This document shows positions 40,301 through 50,822 of a DNA stretch of 64,000 nt, in pieces. Source of the DNA: Nomia melanderi (lineage: Eukaryota > Arthropoda > Insecta > Hymenoptera > Halictidae). A program made the translations under genes and the position numbers. A model generated the notes under the pieces. That model was given only the letters and a program-made list of their open reading frames with translations. It made no database searches and was not told the origin of the DNA. The DNA is taken from positions 35,187,160-35,251,159 of the forward strand of contig NC_134999.1 in NCBI RefSeq assembly GCF_051020985.1, written 5' to 3'. How positions within the stretch are numbered: the first letter of the stretch is position 1; each line of letters opens with the position of its first letter.

Positions 40301-41623
40301 AGAGAATTCGAACGAAACGGATTCGCCGGAGTTCCGCGGAGGACGTGGTTCACGAGTTTGCCCGGAGAAGAAGATGGACGTTTAGTTTGCGATCGTATTT
40401 TGAAAGGCTAAAGAGGATACGTCTCGGTGGGCGTGCGTGCCGCGATTGCCGAAGGTACCCCGTGGCAGATGAAGACATCAGGATTTGACGGGCCGACAAT
40501 AGAGTATAAATTATCGACGGTAGGAAGGGATGTTGACGGTGGTAGCGTAAGCTCCTATAGTAGAACAGAGAGGCTTGCGCGGCTGCGTTTATGTTTATAC
40601 GATGCTGCACGGACGTTTAAGCGTCGCCGGATCCTAGGGTTTTATCTGGCATTGGTGGGACCCGATTCACCGTCGAAGGGATATCCGTAGGCTCTCGAGA
40701 ATCCCGGCGAATTCCACGAACGCCCACGAACCGTTCGGCCTCCGAAGACGACGAGGCACGATCGAAGAGGTCATCGCGGCACCGAGGCTAGACCTTCGTG
40801 CACGACCTTTCGATCCTTCGAGGACAATGAATTCATCGGCGAGCCATAGATCCTTGGCAAATGTTGCTACGAAAGTCTCGCGGTGAGATCTTCTCGTTCG
40901 AGCGGCGCGTAACGTCACCGAAAACGACGCGGGACCGTCGGGACGGGCTCCTTTTTTCGCCGCGATAAGCTGAAACGTCGAAAGCGCACCGTCTCGCGTG
41001 TAGTTTTGCAATAAATCGTAAACGACCGACTGTTTCACACGACATTGCTGTAAGCGTGGGCAGCGCTCCGGTGTGGCAATATGGCGCCGTGCCCGGCCGT
41101 CCTTCCGTCCCACCTGGATATATAAAACGGGCATTGCGGTTAATTAACGAGCATTACGTTAGGTGCCAATCTGCATAATTAGCGGCCCGCGCGTTGCACC
41201 GAGTGCGTTCATCGTTTACATGAATGCATCACGGTGGATACGGGCCCGAAGGAATTGCCGTCCGGCAAAAAGAATTCCACGCGACGGCTCGCGCGACCAG
41301 ATTTCTTTCGCGTGCTCTCCGCTCGCTTGGAAACCCTCGGCCGGTGACGGATGCGCGTGCATCGGTCCGATTGTCGTGGAAAGTGAGTCGCCCCGTACCG
41401 GCGAGATTACGGATAGAAATAAAGTAAAGCGAAACATGGGAAGAAAGACCGACCCCCTTAAGCGGGATTCCTACCGGTTATTGCCTTACGTCTACCTGTT
41501 ATTGTAGCTACGGGGCTGCATTCCAACTGAATCTAAATGCCCGTGTCACGGCGCGCAATAATCCTAATGGCAGGCACACGATGTTCCTGTTTCTGGGTGA
41601 GCAGTTTCTGCGGACGCGACGCG

Positions 41624-41672
41624 ACGCTTTCGACGCTTTCAACGCTTTCAACGATACGAACGCTTTCGACGA
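41624..41672. repeat. 9-bp tandem repeat, (GACGCTTTC)n
   Basis: About five copies, with A for G variants and one ACGATACGA unit. Confidence 0.88.
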
Positions 41673-42656
41673 TCCGATGCGAGCGTACTGCTTCTTCTTA
41701 GGACTCCTCTTCCCGTTCGACTCTCGCCAGTACATACGCGCTAGATTTTCGCGTTTAGAGTATTAACCAGTTTTCCACGATAAGAACGAACGTTCGCGGA
41801 GTTATCCGAGGGAAAGACACGGCTCCCCGGTGTCGGCGGACCGTGTCGTTGATATCGAACCGATCATAACGTTAAATCAGGCCTCGACCGTTTCGAGATA
41901 TCGATGATAGAGGGGCAACCTGGCAGCGGAACGCGAGCAGGCACGATTATGCCCCGGCGCAGCCATAACCCAGTCTCGCTCGTCGGTATCGGGAACGTTC
42001 CTCGAGTTAATCAGGCTCGTACAAGGTCCAGGTTTATCCTACGCGCGGCCACAATGCGCCGGACCAGTCCGCGCATCCGTCGTAAGTGGATCTACCCTGT
42101 ACTTGTTACGTGATGACGACATTTAGATGGTTGCTGGACGATAAGCGGCAAGAAAACTGGAGCTTCGGCTATAATAAGGGCGGCTTACGGCCATCGAGAC
42201 AAAGCTCGCGAGGCCGAATATTGAACGCGGATGGCGGTGAGCGAGTTCGTAGCGAATCGGGAAACGGGAGAAACATGAATTCACGGCGAACGACAGCCGG
42301 AACGATCCCCCCGATGGAAGAGCTACCGGCGAGACGGAATTTATCCGCTTAACGAACCACGGGACGGAACGAAAGTCTGTCACGATCGGTTAAATGTCAA
42401 GTGCATGGACCACGCGAGAAATCGTCTCGACTCGAAATTCGTGCCGCGGCATCCGCCGGCTGATCGCGATTAAGCTGGATACGCGCGGGAATCCGATTAA
42501 CCAGAAATGCTAATTGACTCGGTCCCGAGAGGAAGAATCGTGCGTTGCGCCACGCGAAAATTAGAAAGGCAGTCGCGGCGCTACCAATTGCGATCGCGCC
42601 TCCGTTCTCACTCGCGAGAAAACTACGCGTATCCGTTTCGCTTCTGTGCAACACCG

Positions 42657-42978
42657 CACAGTGGGACGGAATGCTCGACGGCGATCAAAAATCTATAACT
42701 TTGCTACTGCCTTGTACAGTTCAATTCAATTTCGAGGAGTCGATCATTGCCTTAGAGTCTTTATATTGTACTAATTCCAACTGGATCAAACACTGCGCCT
42801 TTGTTCCATAGCAGTTCAATATTATTATTTTTCGTTAATAAATTGTATGTTCCCTAAAAATAGATTTCGTTCGTATTGTAAGACATTTATTTCTCTATGA
42901 AATCGCATGAATGTTTTTTTACCTTACAACATTACGAAAACCAACTTTGATCGGCGTCGAGCGTTCCGTCCCACTGTG
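42657..42978. mobile_element. Transib-like MITE, intact, 322 bp
   Basis: Inverted repeats of about 33 bp bound the element: the left end starts CACAGTGGGACGGAATGCTC and the right end is the reverse complement with two mismatches. It is flanked by a perfect 5-bp duplication, CACCG, at 42652-42656 and 42979-42983. The CACAGTG terminal heptamer with a 5-bp GC-rich duplication is characteristic of Transib transposons, relatives of the RAG1 recombinase. The interior is AT-rich with no transposase frame, so it is non-autonomous. A second family member lies at 13062-13416 in the opposite orientation. Confidence 0.85.
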
Positions 42979-44864
42979 CACCGCCGCGGCGGTGTCTCGG
43001 CGCGTTCTCCGCGCCTTGTGCAAGCCATTCGTTCGCGTTCTAGGATACCTTAATTGCAGGAGCGAATCGAATTCAATCGTAACGAGCGACGGGGTTCGAG
43101 GGAACGTTTCTTCGCCGAATCGGCCGCAACCCCGGTGAGCTGCGAATACATAATCCTGTTTCGGTATCGCGGGACGCTGCGCGGCCTCCGTTGCACACGT
43201 TCCCTCCGCCGGCATAGGCTCGACGCGGGCTGCTCGCACTTTCTTCGGCCTCGATCCCCTCGCGGGAGCCTCGATACTTAACTTACGTATATCGCTTTCG
43301 CAATCGTTATTAGAGGTTGTTGCGCAAGCGAGAGCGTTCTGTCCCATATGAAATATCGGCCGCGTTCAATCTCAACCGCGGATACGTTGTAATTAGCGTG
43401 CAAGACACCGCGTGGAAGCACGGTACGGTCTAACGCGGCGTGAATACGCGAGATATCGCGGATCGCAGGACACGCGCGTCTGCAAAAATTCCAGATGCCA
43501 TTTCAGATACATAGGTGCCAGGAGATTCGCCACGGCGCGCCGTGGCGTGGCGCGTTGCAAGTTTGCGGCGAGCACTCGACGTACCAATCTTCGCCTTGGC
43601 CTGCCTCCAGTTATTCATCCCGTGGCTGGCTTTTACATCGTATCAACGCTCCTCCTATAATAAGTCATGGGCGGCTGCTTATCGGTTTTACGATAGAAAC
43701 GAAAACAGTGTTAACGATTTTCCTATTCACCGATTCGCGATCCGAGGCGTCGATAAATCTCGCGGCGTAACACGTAATATACGGCGAAAAGGTAATTGCG
43801 CGATGAAAAGGTATCGGGGAACGATCTAATCGTTCCCCTAAGAGCAGATGCGCTGACAGATGGCCGGCAAAGACTGTTCTCAAACACGCGCTACCACTTG
43901 CCCCGGGTCAGTATAATCAACCAACTATAAACTGACTCCCTGAAACCCTTTCGGTAGGTTTTTTACGTCACCGTTCACTTGCTCCTGTACAAGGACGACT
44001 CGCATACCTCGCGTTCCGTTCTACTGTTCACGCCTACGTGGATTTTTTTTTCGACGAAAAACAAAAAAGAAAGGATTCGATACTCGACGATCTTGAACCG
44101 AATCGATTCTCAAAAGCGAACGTTCAGGTGCTGCTGGACGGCTTATCGTTCATCGGCGTCCCGACGACAAGCACGATGGCCGAGGGACGACGACCACGAC
44201 GACGCGTTCGTCGAGTGTCAACGTCGTCGTGCGTGCAGCGCCAACCGAATTAACGCGATCGCGAGAACGATAAATCGCTTTGCCCCCTTCTCTTCTCGTC
44301 TTTCTCGCCTTCTCGCGCATGCATTTTGAATTACAAACGCGAAAGGACACGCGACGTTCGCTTCAAGGATCGAAGACGAAAGAGTTTCGAGATTCGACTC
44401 GAACGATTTACCGTCGTCGAACTGTCCCTTCCACCGGCGCGGCGCGGCGCGGGCGGAGCTGTTCGCCGAACGAATCACCGGCTCGAGTCCTTAAACAAGC
44501 AGCGAAACGCTTTTGGGACGATCCGTTTAAGCGAGGGCGACAATCGCGCGAACAAAGACGGGAGAGTTTAAATATAGACGGCAGCCGGGCTAAGTTTGTC
44601 TTTATTGAGGTTTATGCCTGTCCGCGTCGACCTCGTTGCTTTAAGAAGCGACTCGATTACTCCCGTAGCATGCGCGTAATCGTCGGATCATTTTTTATCG
44701 CCGGCAATTAACTCGATCAGCCTTAAGCAATCGAGAGTGCGTTACTCTTCGACGAACCAACGGAAACTGGTCATCGGAGACGACCGTCGCGCGATGCCCC
44801 GAAATCGCTAAAACCTGGCCGAAATCTCGAAAATGAACTTCTCGGTAGCGACAAGTTTATTTCT

Positions 44865-45055
44865 GGATCAGGTGCGTTAGAGGTATTGTCTACGAAGATA
44901 TATGTAGAACAAGAAATAAGAGCTTGAACGTAATACATAGATATCGAATATGTATTTGTAATCAGCTACTACTAGCTGCTACTCTAGTCGTAATATTTAT
45001 ATATAAAATTGTTAACATCCAAAAAATCCCGAATACGGATTTCTGGTTCCACTGA
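44865..45055. repeat. AT-rich island, unclassified
   Basis: About 190 AT-rich bases ending in an imperfect hairpin (GTTCCACTGAAC, short loop, GTTCAGAGG). No clear terminal repeats or target duplication. Confidence 0.22.
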
Positions 45056-46421
45056 ACTTTGTTCAGAGGTTTCGGACATCTGGGACCACTATGCGTCATT
45101 GAAATCGACTCGAATCTCTCCGCAAGTATCGCGACCTGTCGCACTGCGTCCGCAAAAAGGGTCACCGTCTCCGCGTTTAAGCGCACGTGTATGCAAATGC
45201 GGCCGAGCCGCGCGCGATCGCGCGAAACAAAGGGTATAGGTGCGTAGTGGCGAGCAGCGAGCGCGGCTCTCGCTCGAGCCACAGATAAAACGGAATCGCG
45301 TGCGAAGCTGTTGCTTGCTCGGCCGACCGGGTAACGACACGCTAAGGACACGGCGCAAATATAGCGACCGCTTCATGCACGATCGCCGAATCTTTCGGTA
45401 CGCCCGATTTATTTTACGAGCGGATCGAGAGGCCGCGTTTCAGGAAAGAAGCGGCTTTCCGAGAAAACGATACATCTCCGAGGAATCACGAGCGTGGAAG
45501 AGGAAACCTAGAATCGCGCGATCGTTTAACGCCGTCTCCGGTCTGGTTATCGTTTCGCCGAACATCGCCGCGAAGAATGCGGACCGTTTGACCGTTTCAT
45601 TCGCGGACGAGACATTTTCACGAAAGGAGATGCTAAACGATGCGCCGAGCGACTGTTCGTTAACACGCGGAACGAAGACGACCGATGCCCTCGGACGAGG
45701 CACCGTTTCTTACCGCTGGCTCCGTTTCTGCGCGAAGCTCGAGCAGCGAGCTTCTCTTTTTAAATCGTAGCCAAGTGAACGATTGAACAGAAGAGAGACG
45801 CGTTCCTGTTGGATGGTTCCGTCGGGCAGTGCACGAGCCAATGAACCTCTGCCGTAGCCTCATTATCGCCTCGCGGTCCGAACGGACGGAGCGACGAGAC
45901 CGCTGGCGCGTCCGTTTCTCGCCGGTCCGTCGAGGAGATGGAGCCCGCTCTAGTCGGACAAAGCTGTGTACACAAGTACCTACTTGCACGAACGAACCCG
46001 ATGATCTCTCCGCGTCTGTTTCCACTTGGGCTTTGAGCAGCGTGCGATATCGCGCGGACGGGACAAGGGTATCGTAAAGAGACCAAATAATCTGAAACGC
46101 TTCCCGGTTGATCGTGCTCCGAGTCGCAAGGCAAACTCAGACCTACGTGGATCCGCGGTATCGGCGTGACGGTCGATTCAATCCTTATCAATCGATTGGA
46201 AATCGCGGTGGCGTTGACAAGACTTGTCCATGGGTAAATCATTGGCTCGACTCGGTTGGCCACGAGCGGTGACATGTTCCGTAGCCCTCTATCAGGACGA
46301 GTCTATTAAATCTGCAACAGGACGGAATGTCCGCCACGGCCATTACCATTCCGCCAAGTCGTAAGTTATCTTCGCTGACAGTGGGCGCGCATAGAAATGT
46401 CTTCGGCCGTGATACCTCCCG

Positions 46422-46560
46422 ACTTCTTCTTCTTCTTCTCTTTCTTCTTCTGGCTCTCCTGCTTGTTTTTCTTTTACTCTCCTTCTCTCTCTCTCTCTCT
46501 CTCTCTCTCTTTCACTCTCTCACTCTCTCTCGTTCCGTCTCTCTTTCTCTCTCCCCCATC
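46422..46560. repeat. Pyrimidine tract, (TTC)n followed by (CT)n
   Basis: About 140 bases of nearly pure pyrimidine on the + strand: TTC repeats, then 30 bases of perfect CT repeat, then degenerate CT. Confidence 0.92.
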
Positions 46561-47088
46561 TTCTCATTCCGCCCGAGGCCGTCTTTGGTCGCACTGTCAG
46601 CCGACGGCACCCGTATCAGTCTTTAGAATCAACGCGCTCGACCCTTTTCGACCACCTCCTCGCGGATCTCCTCGCGGATCTCGTTGCCGCGGAACCTGTT
46701 AAATTGTTAATAAGCCCCGAGTTTTTCGGGCAAACACTACCGGACCGTCGGCAAGGGGGAGGCAAGAGGACACCGGCATTTCCATATTCCATATTCCATT
46801 CCGTATGGTTCGAGGAGCGCGTAAAGGGATTCGACGCACGCTTCTTTCGCGGCGAAGGTCGCCATTTGGCATTCAACGATCCTGCCGAGCCTATCGAAGC
46901 TTCGGATTCGAAGAGGTACTGGACGGGGTCGTGGTGTAACCGATTCGTATAAAATTTGCATCGCATTCCAGGCAGCCGTTGGGGCTGCGAGTAATAGCGG
47001 TCGTCGTGCGTCGTTGGTAGATCTCCGAGGAGATCTCACCTCGGCACCTCCGCGAAACTCGCGGACACGGACGGCGAAGAAGGGAAAC

Positions 47089-47192
47089 GGAGATGCGGAG
47101 ATGCGGAGATGCGGAGATGCGGACGAGCGGAGAAGACGAGACGAAGAGACGAGAACGTGGTAGTGATGGTGGTGGTGGTGGTGGCGGAGGTG
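47089..47192. repeat. 8-bp repeat (CGGAGATG)n and a nearby (GTG)n run
   Basis: Four copies of an 8-base unit at 47089-47124. A GTG/GCG trinucleotide run lies at 47165-47192. On the minus strand the latter would read as a histidine run in one frame. Confidence 0.9.
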
Positions 47193-48289
47193 GTGGTGCT
47201 GTAGGAACAGCACGAAAAACAGGTAGAAGAAGGTGGAAGAAAACCGGCAGCCCTTCGCTCGTCCCTCTTTTCGAGTGCTTCCAATTCTCTCGCTAGCCAT
47301 AAAGGTTTTGTTGCTGCCGGATCGCCGTCCAGTTGAACGGTAAATCAAGATGGTTGCTTTACGTAATGGAGTTGCACCGGCCACATCTTAATTAGGAAAA
47401 ATCTGGAAGCACATCCGTTTCGAGCTCGGCGATCCTAGGTGGAGTTAAGGCGCCCATTGCATTCTCATTAACCGTCCGCTGTTTGAACGCAGCCCGTGCA
47501 CCGCGCAGCGAATCGCTCGTTACACTATTTATCTTGAGCCTCTGTTTCGCAGAAAACGGGCCTGTGTGTACGTAATAATACGATCGCGAGCCTACTATAT
47601 CTCTATACAATCTATCTACGGCTTTTCAATATGCGTGCTTATAAATACCCCCGTTAAACGTTGTTCGACCGTCGCGCCTTTCCCCCCCACCCCCTTCTCC
47701 TAACAACCAACGCGGAAAGACGAGCGTTTTATTAATAATTAAAACACCGTTAGCCAGAGGAAGCCGACCATTCCGCCGTGAGATTATCGTGTAAGGGACG
47801 AGAAAGAGAAACGACACGCGAGGTATTTTATAGGAATTCATCGATGGCTCGCCAAAGTCAATGTCGCTGCGAGATCGGAATTTCTTATTTCGATCGGGTT
47901 AATCGTCTACGATTACCGACCGGTAACAGACCAACACCGACCATTACCGGCCACTACCTACCACCACCGATGCACGCGAATCGATCACGACGAGATTCTG
48001 TCGTTCTCTGATGCCAGACGTTCGAGTTTTCTTCAAATTCTTCGCCGCTTTCACCTTTTTTTCGTCGAGTTTACGCGTAAAACGAATAAATTCACGTCAT
48101 TCGCTCCAACGGACAAATTCAGGTTTACCACGACGGACACTGCGATCGTTGATTGTCGAAATTTCGCCGAGCCTCACGCCGCGTGGTCGCTGCTTTTGAC
48201 CCTGCGGGGATAGCAAGATGAACGTTTGTCCAAATTCACGTGAAACAGCCAATTACGCTTCTTAGCCGACTATTCGTGGCGTTACCGTG

Positions 48290-49655
48290 ATGACTTCAGA
48301 GGCAGATGGCGAGGCCTCGTGTCTCGAGCGGCTTCACCGAGAAGTACGAACCACGACTTTATTCCGATTAGCCTAACCCTCAAAGTGATCGCTGTGTTTC
48401 GGCGCAGGCGATCATCTGTTTGGACACGTTTCCGAACAAAATCATCGAACTGAACGACTTGGTGAACCAATACACGCCAGACCCGGTCAAGAACAGCAAA
48501 TACAATGAGAACACCGCCAGACGGAAAAGCAAGTGTCAGTCGACGCTCTCCAGCCCGAGAAACTGGGATTTAAACAGCGTCTCTGATTACGGTAATCATC
48601 GGCACCGAACGATCCGATTGGTTTCCCTCGGTAATTCGAATTTCCTCAGTTTCGAGCTACTACTCGCTGTCGATGGGCGATCGCGGAAGGCCGCGCCACG
48701 GTGTTTGCAAGAGAAGATACTATAGAACTCGAGGACTGACCGGGCCGAGCACGCGCCGGCGACCCGGCCCGCTTGGCCAGCTTCTGGCGTTTCTGGTCAG
48801 CGGTCTCGCGACGTGTACGAAGAAAATTGTGATCGTCCCGTCCCGGTACATTATCGACAACATAATCGCTACTTTCTTTCAAAGGTAAGAGCCAGAAGGC
48901 GATGCTCGTTCGGGAGGTAAAGCCGATCCCGTTTATTTCCTGATATAGACGCGAGCTGAGGCACGCGCAATGCGGTCCTTCGCCGAATTGGGACAGCTCT
49001 CTCTCGACTTACGTGACCACGGCCAAGAAGGACAACACGATCATTGGAAATCTTATCGATATCATGCGACCCGCTGCGGTGAAACTGATCGCCGACACCA
49101 CCACCGTAAGAGGATTTTCGAATCGACCTACTCGAACGTGTCTCGACGAAACTACCTTTCGTTCGTTCGGTTTAGTTGAAACGCTGGCTTCAAGCAGTCG
49201 CTTTGAACAACGAGTCATCGTCGTCGTCGTCTACCGAGCTAACGAACGCGACTCGCAGGATCGAGACCATCGACTGTTGGGCTTACGAGCTGTTCTTTCA
49301 TCTCAAGTACCTTCAAGTGAATCGCGCGCCACGGACCACCGACAAAGTAATCCTTTACGTTAATTGTAGCTGTTACGTGCCGTCGTTGCCGCGGTGAATG
49401 CGTTCGTTTCCCTTTCGAATGAACGCGAGCGTAACGACAATTTTCAATCGAGCCTCTCAACCTTGTTAATGAAACTTTCGATTCGGCCAGGCAATTACCG
49501 AGGCGGATGCAAAGCCGTCCGACGTGATCCACGTCAACTTGTGGCATCGATTGGTCCAGCTACGCGACAATTACATCATACTGTACGAGGCGCTGCAGGC
49601 GTTCGACAAAGTTCGCGACCTCGACTCGGAGAAGCGGTCGGAGCGACTCGACTGA
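48290..49655 (+). CDS. Divergent PA28/REG-family 11S proteasome activator, six exons, 321 aa
   Basis: PA28 proteins form heptameric rings that cap the 20S proteasome and open its gate. My exon model is 48290-48343, 48408-48591, 48650-48884, 48949-49105, 49176-49346 and 49491-49655 (TGA). All introns are GT-AG, 58-144 bp, and every junction keeps the frame (phases 0,1,2,0,0). The start ATG has an in-frame stop 27 bases upstream and a purine at -3. Similarity to PA28-gamma as I know it: residues 15-39 match helix 1 (DTFPNKIIELNDL against a FFPKKLLELDSFL-type segment). Residues 187-216 match the NxxxxxxIIxKVKPEIRxLIEKxxTVKMWxQ region (here LIDIMRPAAVKLIAD, then LKRWLQ). Residues 268-305 match the last helix (ITEAD, LVQLRDNYIILYEAL). 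The family is usually about 250 aa; the excess is a linker at 80-180 with Arg-rich stretches and a short hydrophobic patch. The activation-loop motif is missing: residues 221-231 carry a Ser run. Exon 1 and the linker exon are the least certain parts. A diverged paralogue seems likelier than the main PSME3 gene. Confidence 0.72.
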
Positions 49656-50139
49656 GGCTCGACCGGGACTCGATCGAGACGATTCGGACAACGCGACAGC
49701 GTCCAACTTTCCCGGGGACGAGAGCGCGAGCCGCGGAACAGGTCTAACTCGAGTAGAAGGTCCGTCGTTCGAGCCCCTCGGCCGTTTGTTTCGACACGAG
49801 CGAGCCGACATGACACGCTATTGTGGCTAACATTTAAACTTCGTGCCGAGGAAGGGAACGCGGACAGGCTACGGGATTTTTGCCTCGGCGAGATTGCACC
49901 ACCCGACCTGCACTCACCACTCGCTCCGCCGGCTTTTTTCCAGGGAGCAACGGCGCAACCTACTTAGCCAGATAAAACGTCCAGCCCTTTTTACGGCGAG
50001 GCAATATTATCGGACGATAATATCTACGATTGGCCGAGACATTACAACACCTATATACCGTTCGATTACCAGAGTACGAATTTCTATCTTGACCGGCGTT
50101 TCCGCCGCGTCGCCAGATATTTCCGCGCGTCCAATGGGA

Positions 50140-50145
50140 AATAAA
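50140..50145 (+). terminator. Possible polyadenylation signal AATAAA downstream of the PA28-like gene
   Basis: An AATAAA hexamer lies 485 bases after the TGA of the PA28-like gene, on the same strand. I see no earlier canonical hexamer after the stop. A hexamer alone is weak evidence, so this is only a candidate 3' end. Confidence 0.25.
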
Positions 50146-50521
50146 CGTTGCCCCGGCAAATGGAGAAAAGATGCGTAAGATCGGCGCGTTACGAATCGTT
50201 CCGGCGTCGATACGAGGAACCAGACGTTGAACGCGATAGTATTATTAACCACTTAGCGGGGCAGACGCGTACGCTCGACGCGTGCATTTCTCTCTATAGT
50301 GTTCTTCGAGATCGTCTGCGGTGCATCGAGCGTGAATAGCACTTGTCGTAAACTCGTAAAAGGTCGATACCCCGCGAACTTGTAACTCCGAATAGTTGCA
50401 CGCGCGTTCTCCTACGTTCTTTCGTCATGGGCAACTTGTCCGGCGAAGTAGATCCGGAGAGAATACGTCGAGCCGTCGCGCAGCGGGGTGTTCGGCCGAT
50501 CAGGCCGGCCGCAAGTCCATT

Positions 50522-50822
50522 TTAAAGATTTCACTTAAACCGAACAATTTTTGCTGTCTGAGATAGCCGAGTATGTGAAGAACAATGTCTTACACATTTC
50601 GTTATGCTTGGAGCACTCGAAAAATGCTGAACTATCCCGAACGTTAAAATTTCTCGCAACACTTTCGGTATGTTTTAGAAAAATTTTACGAACTGTTCAT
50701 CAGTATCAAAGTTTTCAGGTAAGTATACACTCTACATTTAACAGTTGGAGTACTATGGATCTATAGATCTACAGTACCATAAGAGCAATATTTTTAAGCG
50801 CCCACAATATTCAAAGGATTAA
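50522..50822. repeat. AT-rich island between two TTAA sites, possible piggyBac-type remnant
   Basis: TTAA lies at 50522-50525 and 50819-50822 at the edges of an AT-rich block. The right end read inward (TTAATCCTTTGAATATTG) resembles a piggyBac-MITE terminus. The left end does not match it, so the assignment is weak. The block contains the candidate exon described at 50567-50718. Confidence 0.3.
50567..50718 (+). other. Candidate coding exon ending at a perfect donor, in an AT-rich island
   Basis: An open frame (stop-free from 50539) continues to CAG|GTAAGTAT at 50718/50719, a near-perfect donor. A plausible acceptor (pyrimidine tract, then GATAG) ends at 50566. The peptide starts EYVKNNVLHISLCLEHSKN and looks helical with regular leucines. 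I do not recognise it and see no partner exon. It could equally be chance within a decayed transposon. Confidence 0.18.

Larger units (their letters stand above)
27500..42651. other. Noncoding stretch between mobile elements
   Basis: Apart from the candidate exon at 28411 I see no gene. It holds a purine-rich repeat at 28200-28262, a CG-rich repeat (CGCCGGTT and GCTC units) at 30205-30272, and the arrays at 34841, 35995, 36708, 37327 and 41624. TATA-like motifs near 30870, 31948 and 35395 have no gene attached. Confidence 0.45.
42984..48289. other. Noncoding stretch upstream of the PA28-like gene
   Basis: It contains one AT-rich island, a large pyrimidine tract at 46422-46560 and the arrays at 47089-47192. 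The last few hundred bases should include the promoter of the PA28-like gene. A pyrimidine-rich stretch at 48030-48070 precedes it, but no TATA box is obvious. A 62-codon frame at 48011-48199 has a hydrophobic start and no other support. Confidence 0.4.

Noticed and set aside
43330..43350. GAGCGTTCTGTCCCATATG as another right end of the Transib-like family
   Set aside because: It lacks the CACTGTG heptamer, no partner end is placed sensibly, and the intervening DNA is GC-rich and unlike the family.
44038..44329. Possible caspase-like segment (DDDHDDAFVECQ)
   Set aside because: Only a few residues recall the family, the acidic run derives from a GAC repeat, and no catalytic motif is present.
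46737..47384. 215-codon minus-strand frame with a histidine run and a GTGAG donor-like site inside
   Set aside because: The histidine run comes from the GTG microsatellite and neighbouring repeats; a second frame through the same DNA is also open.
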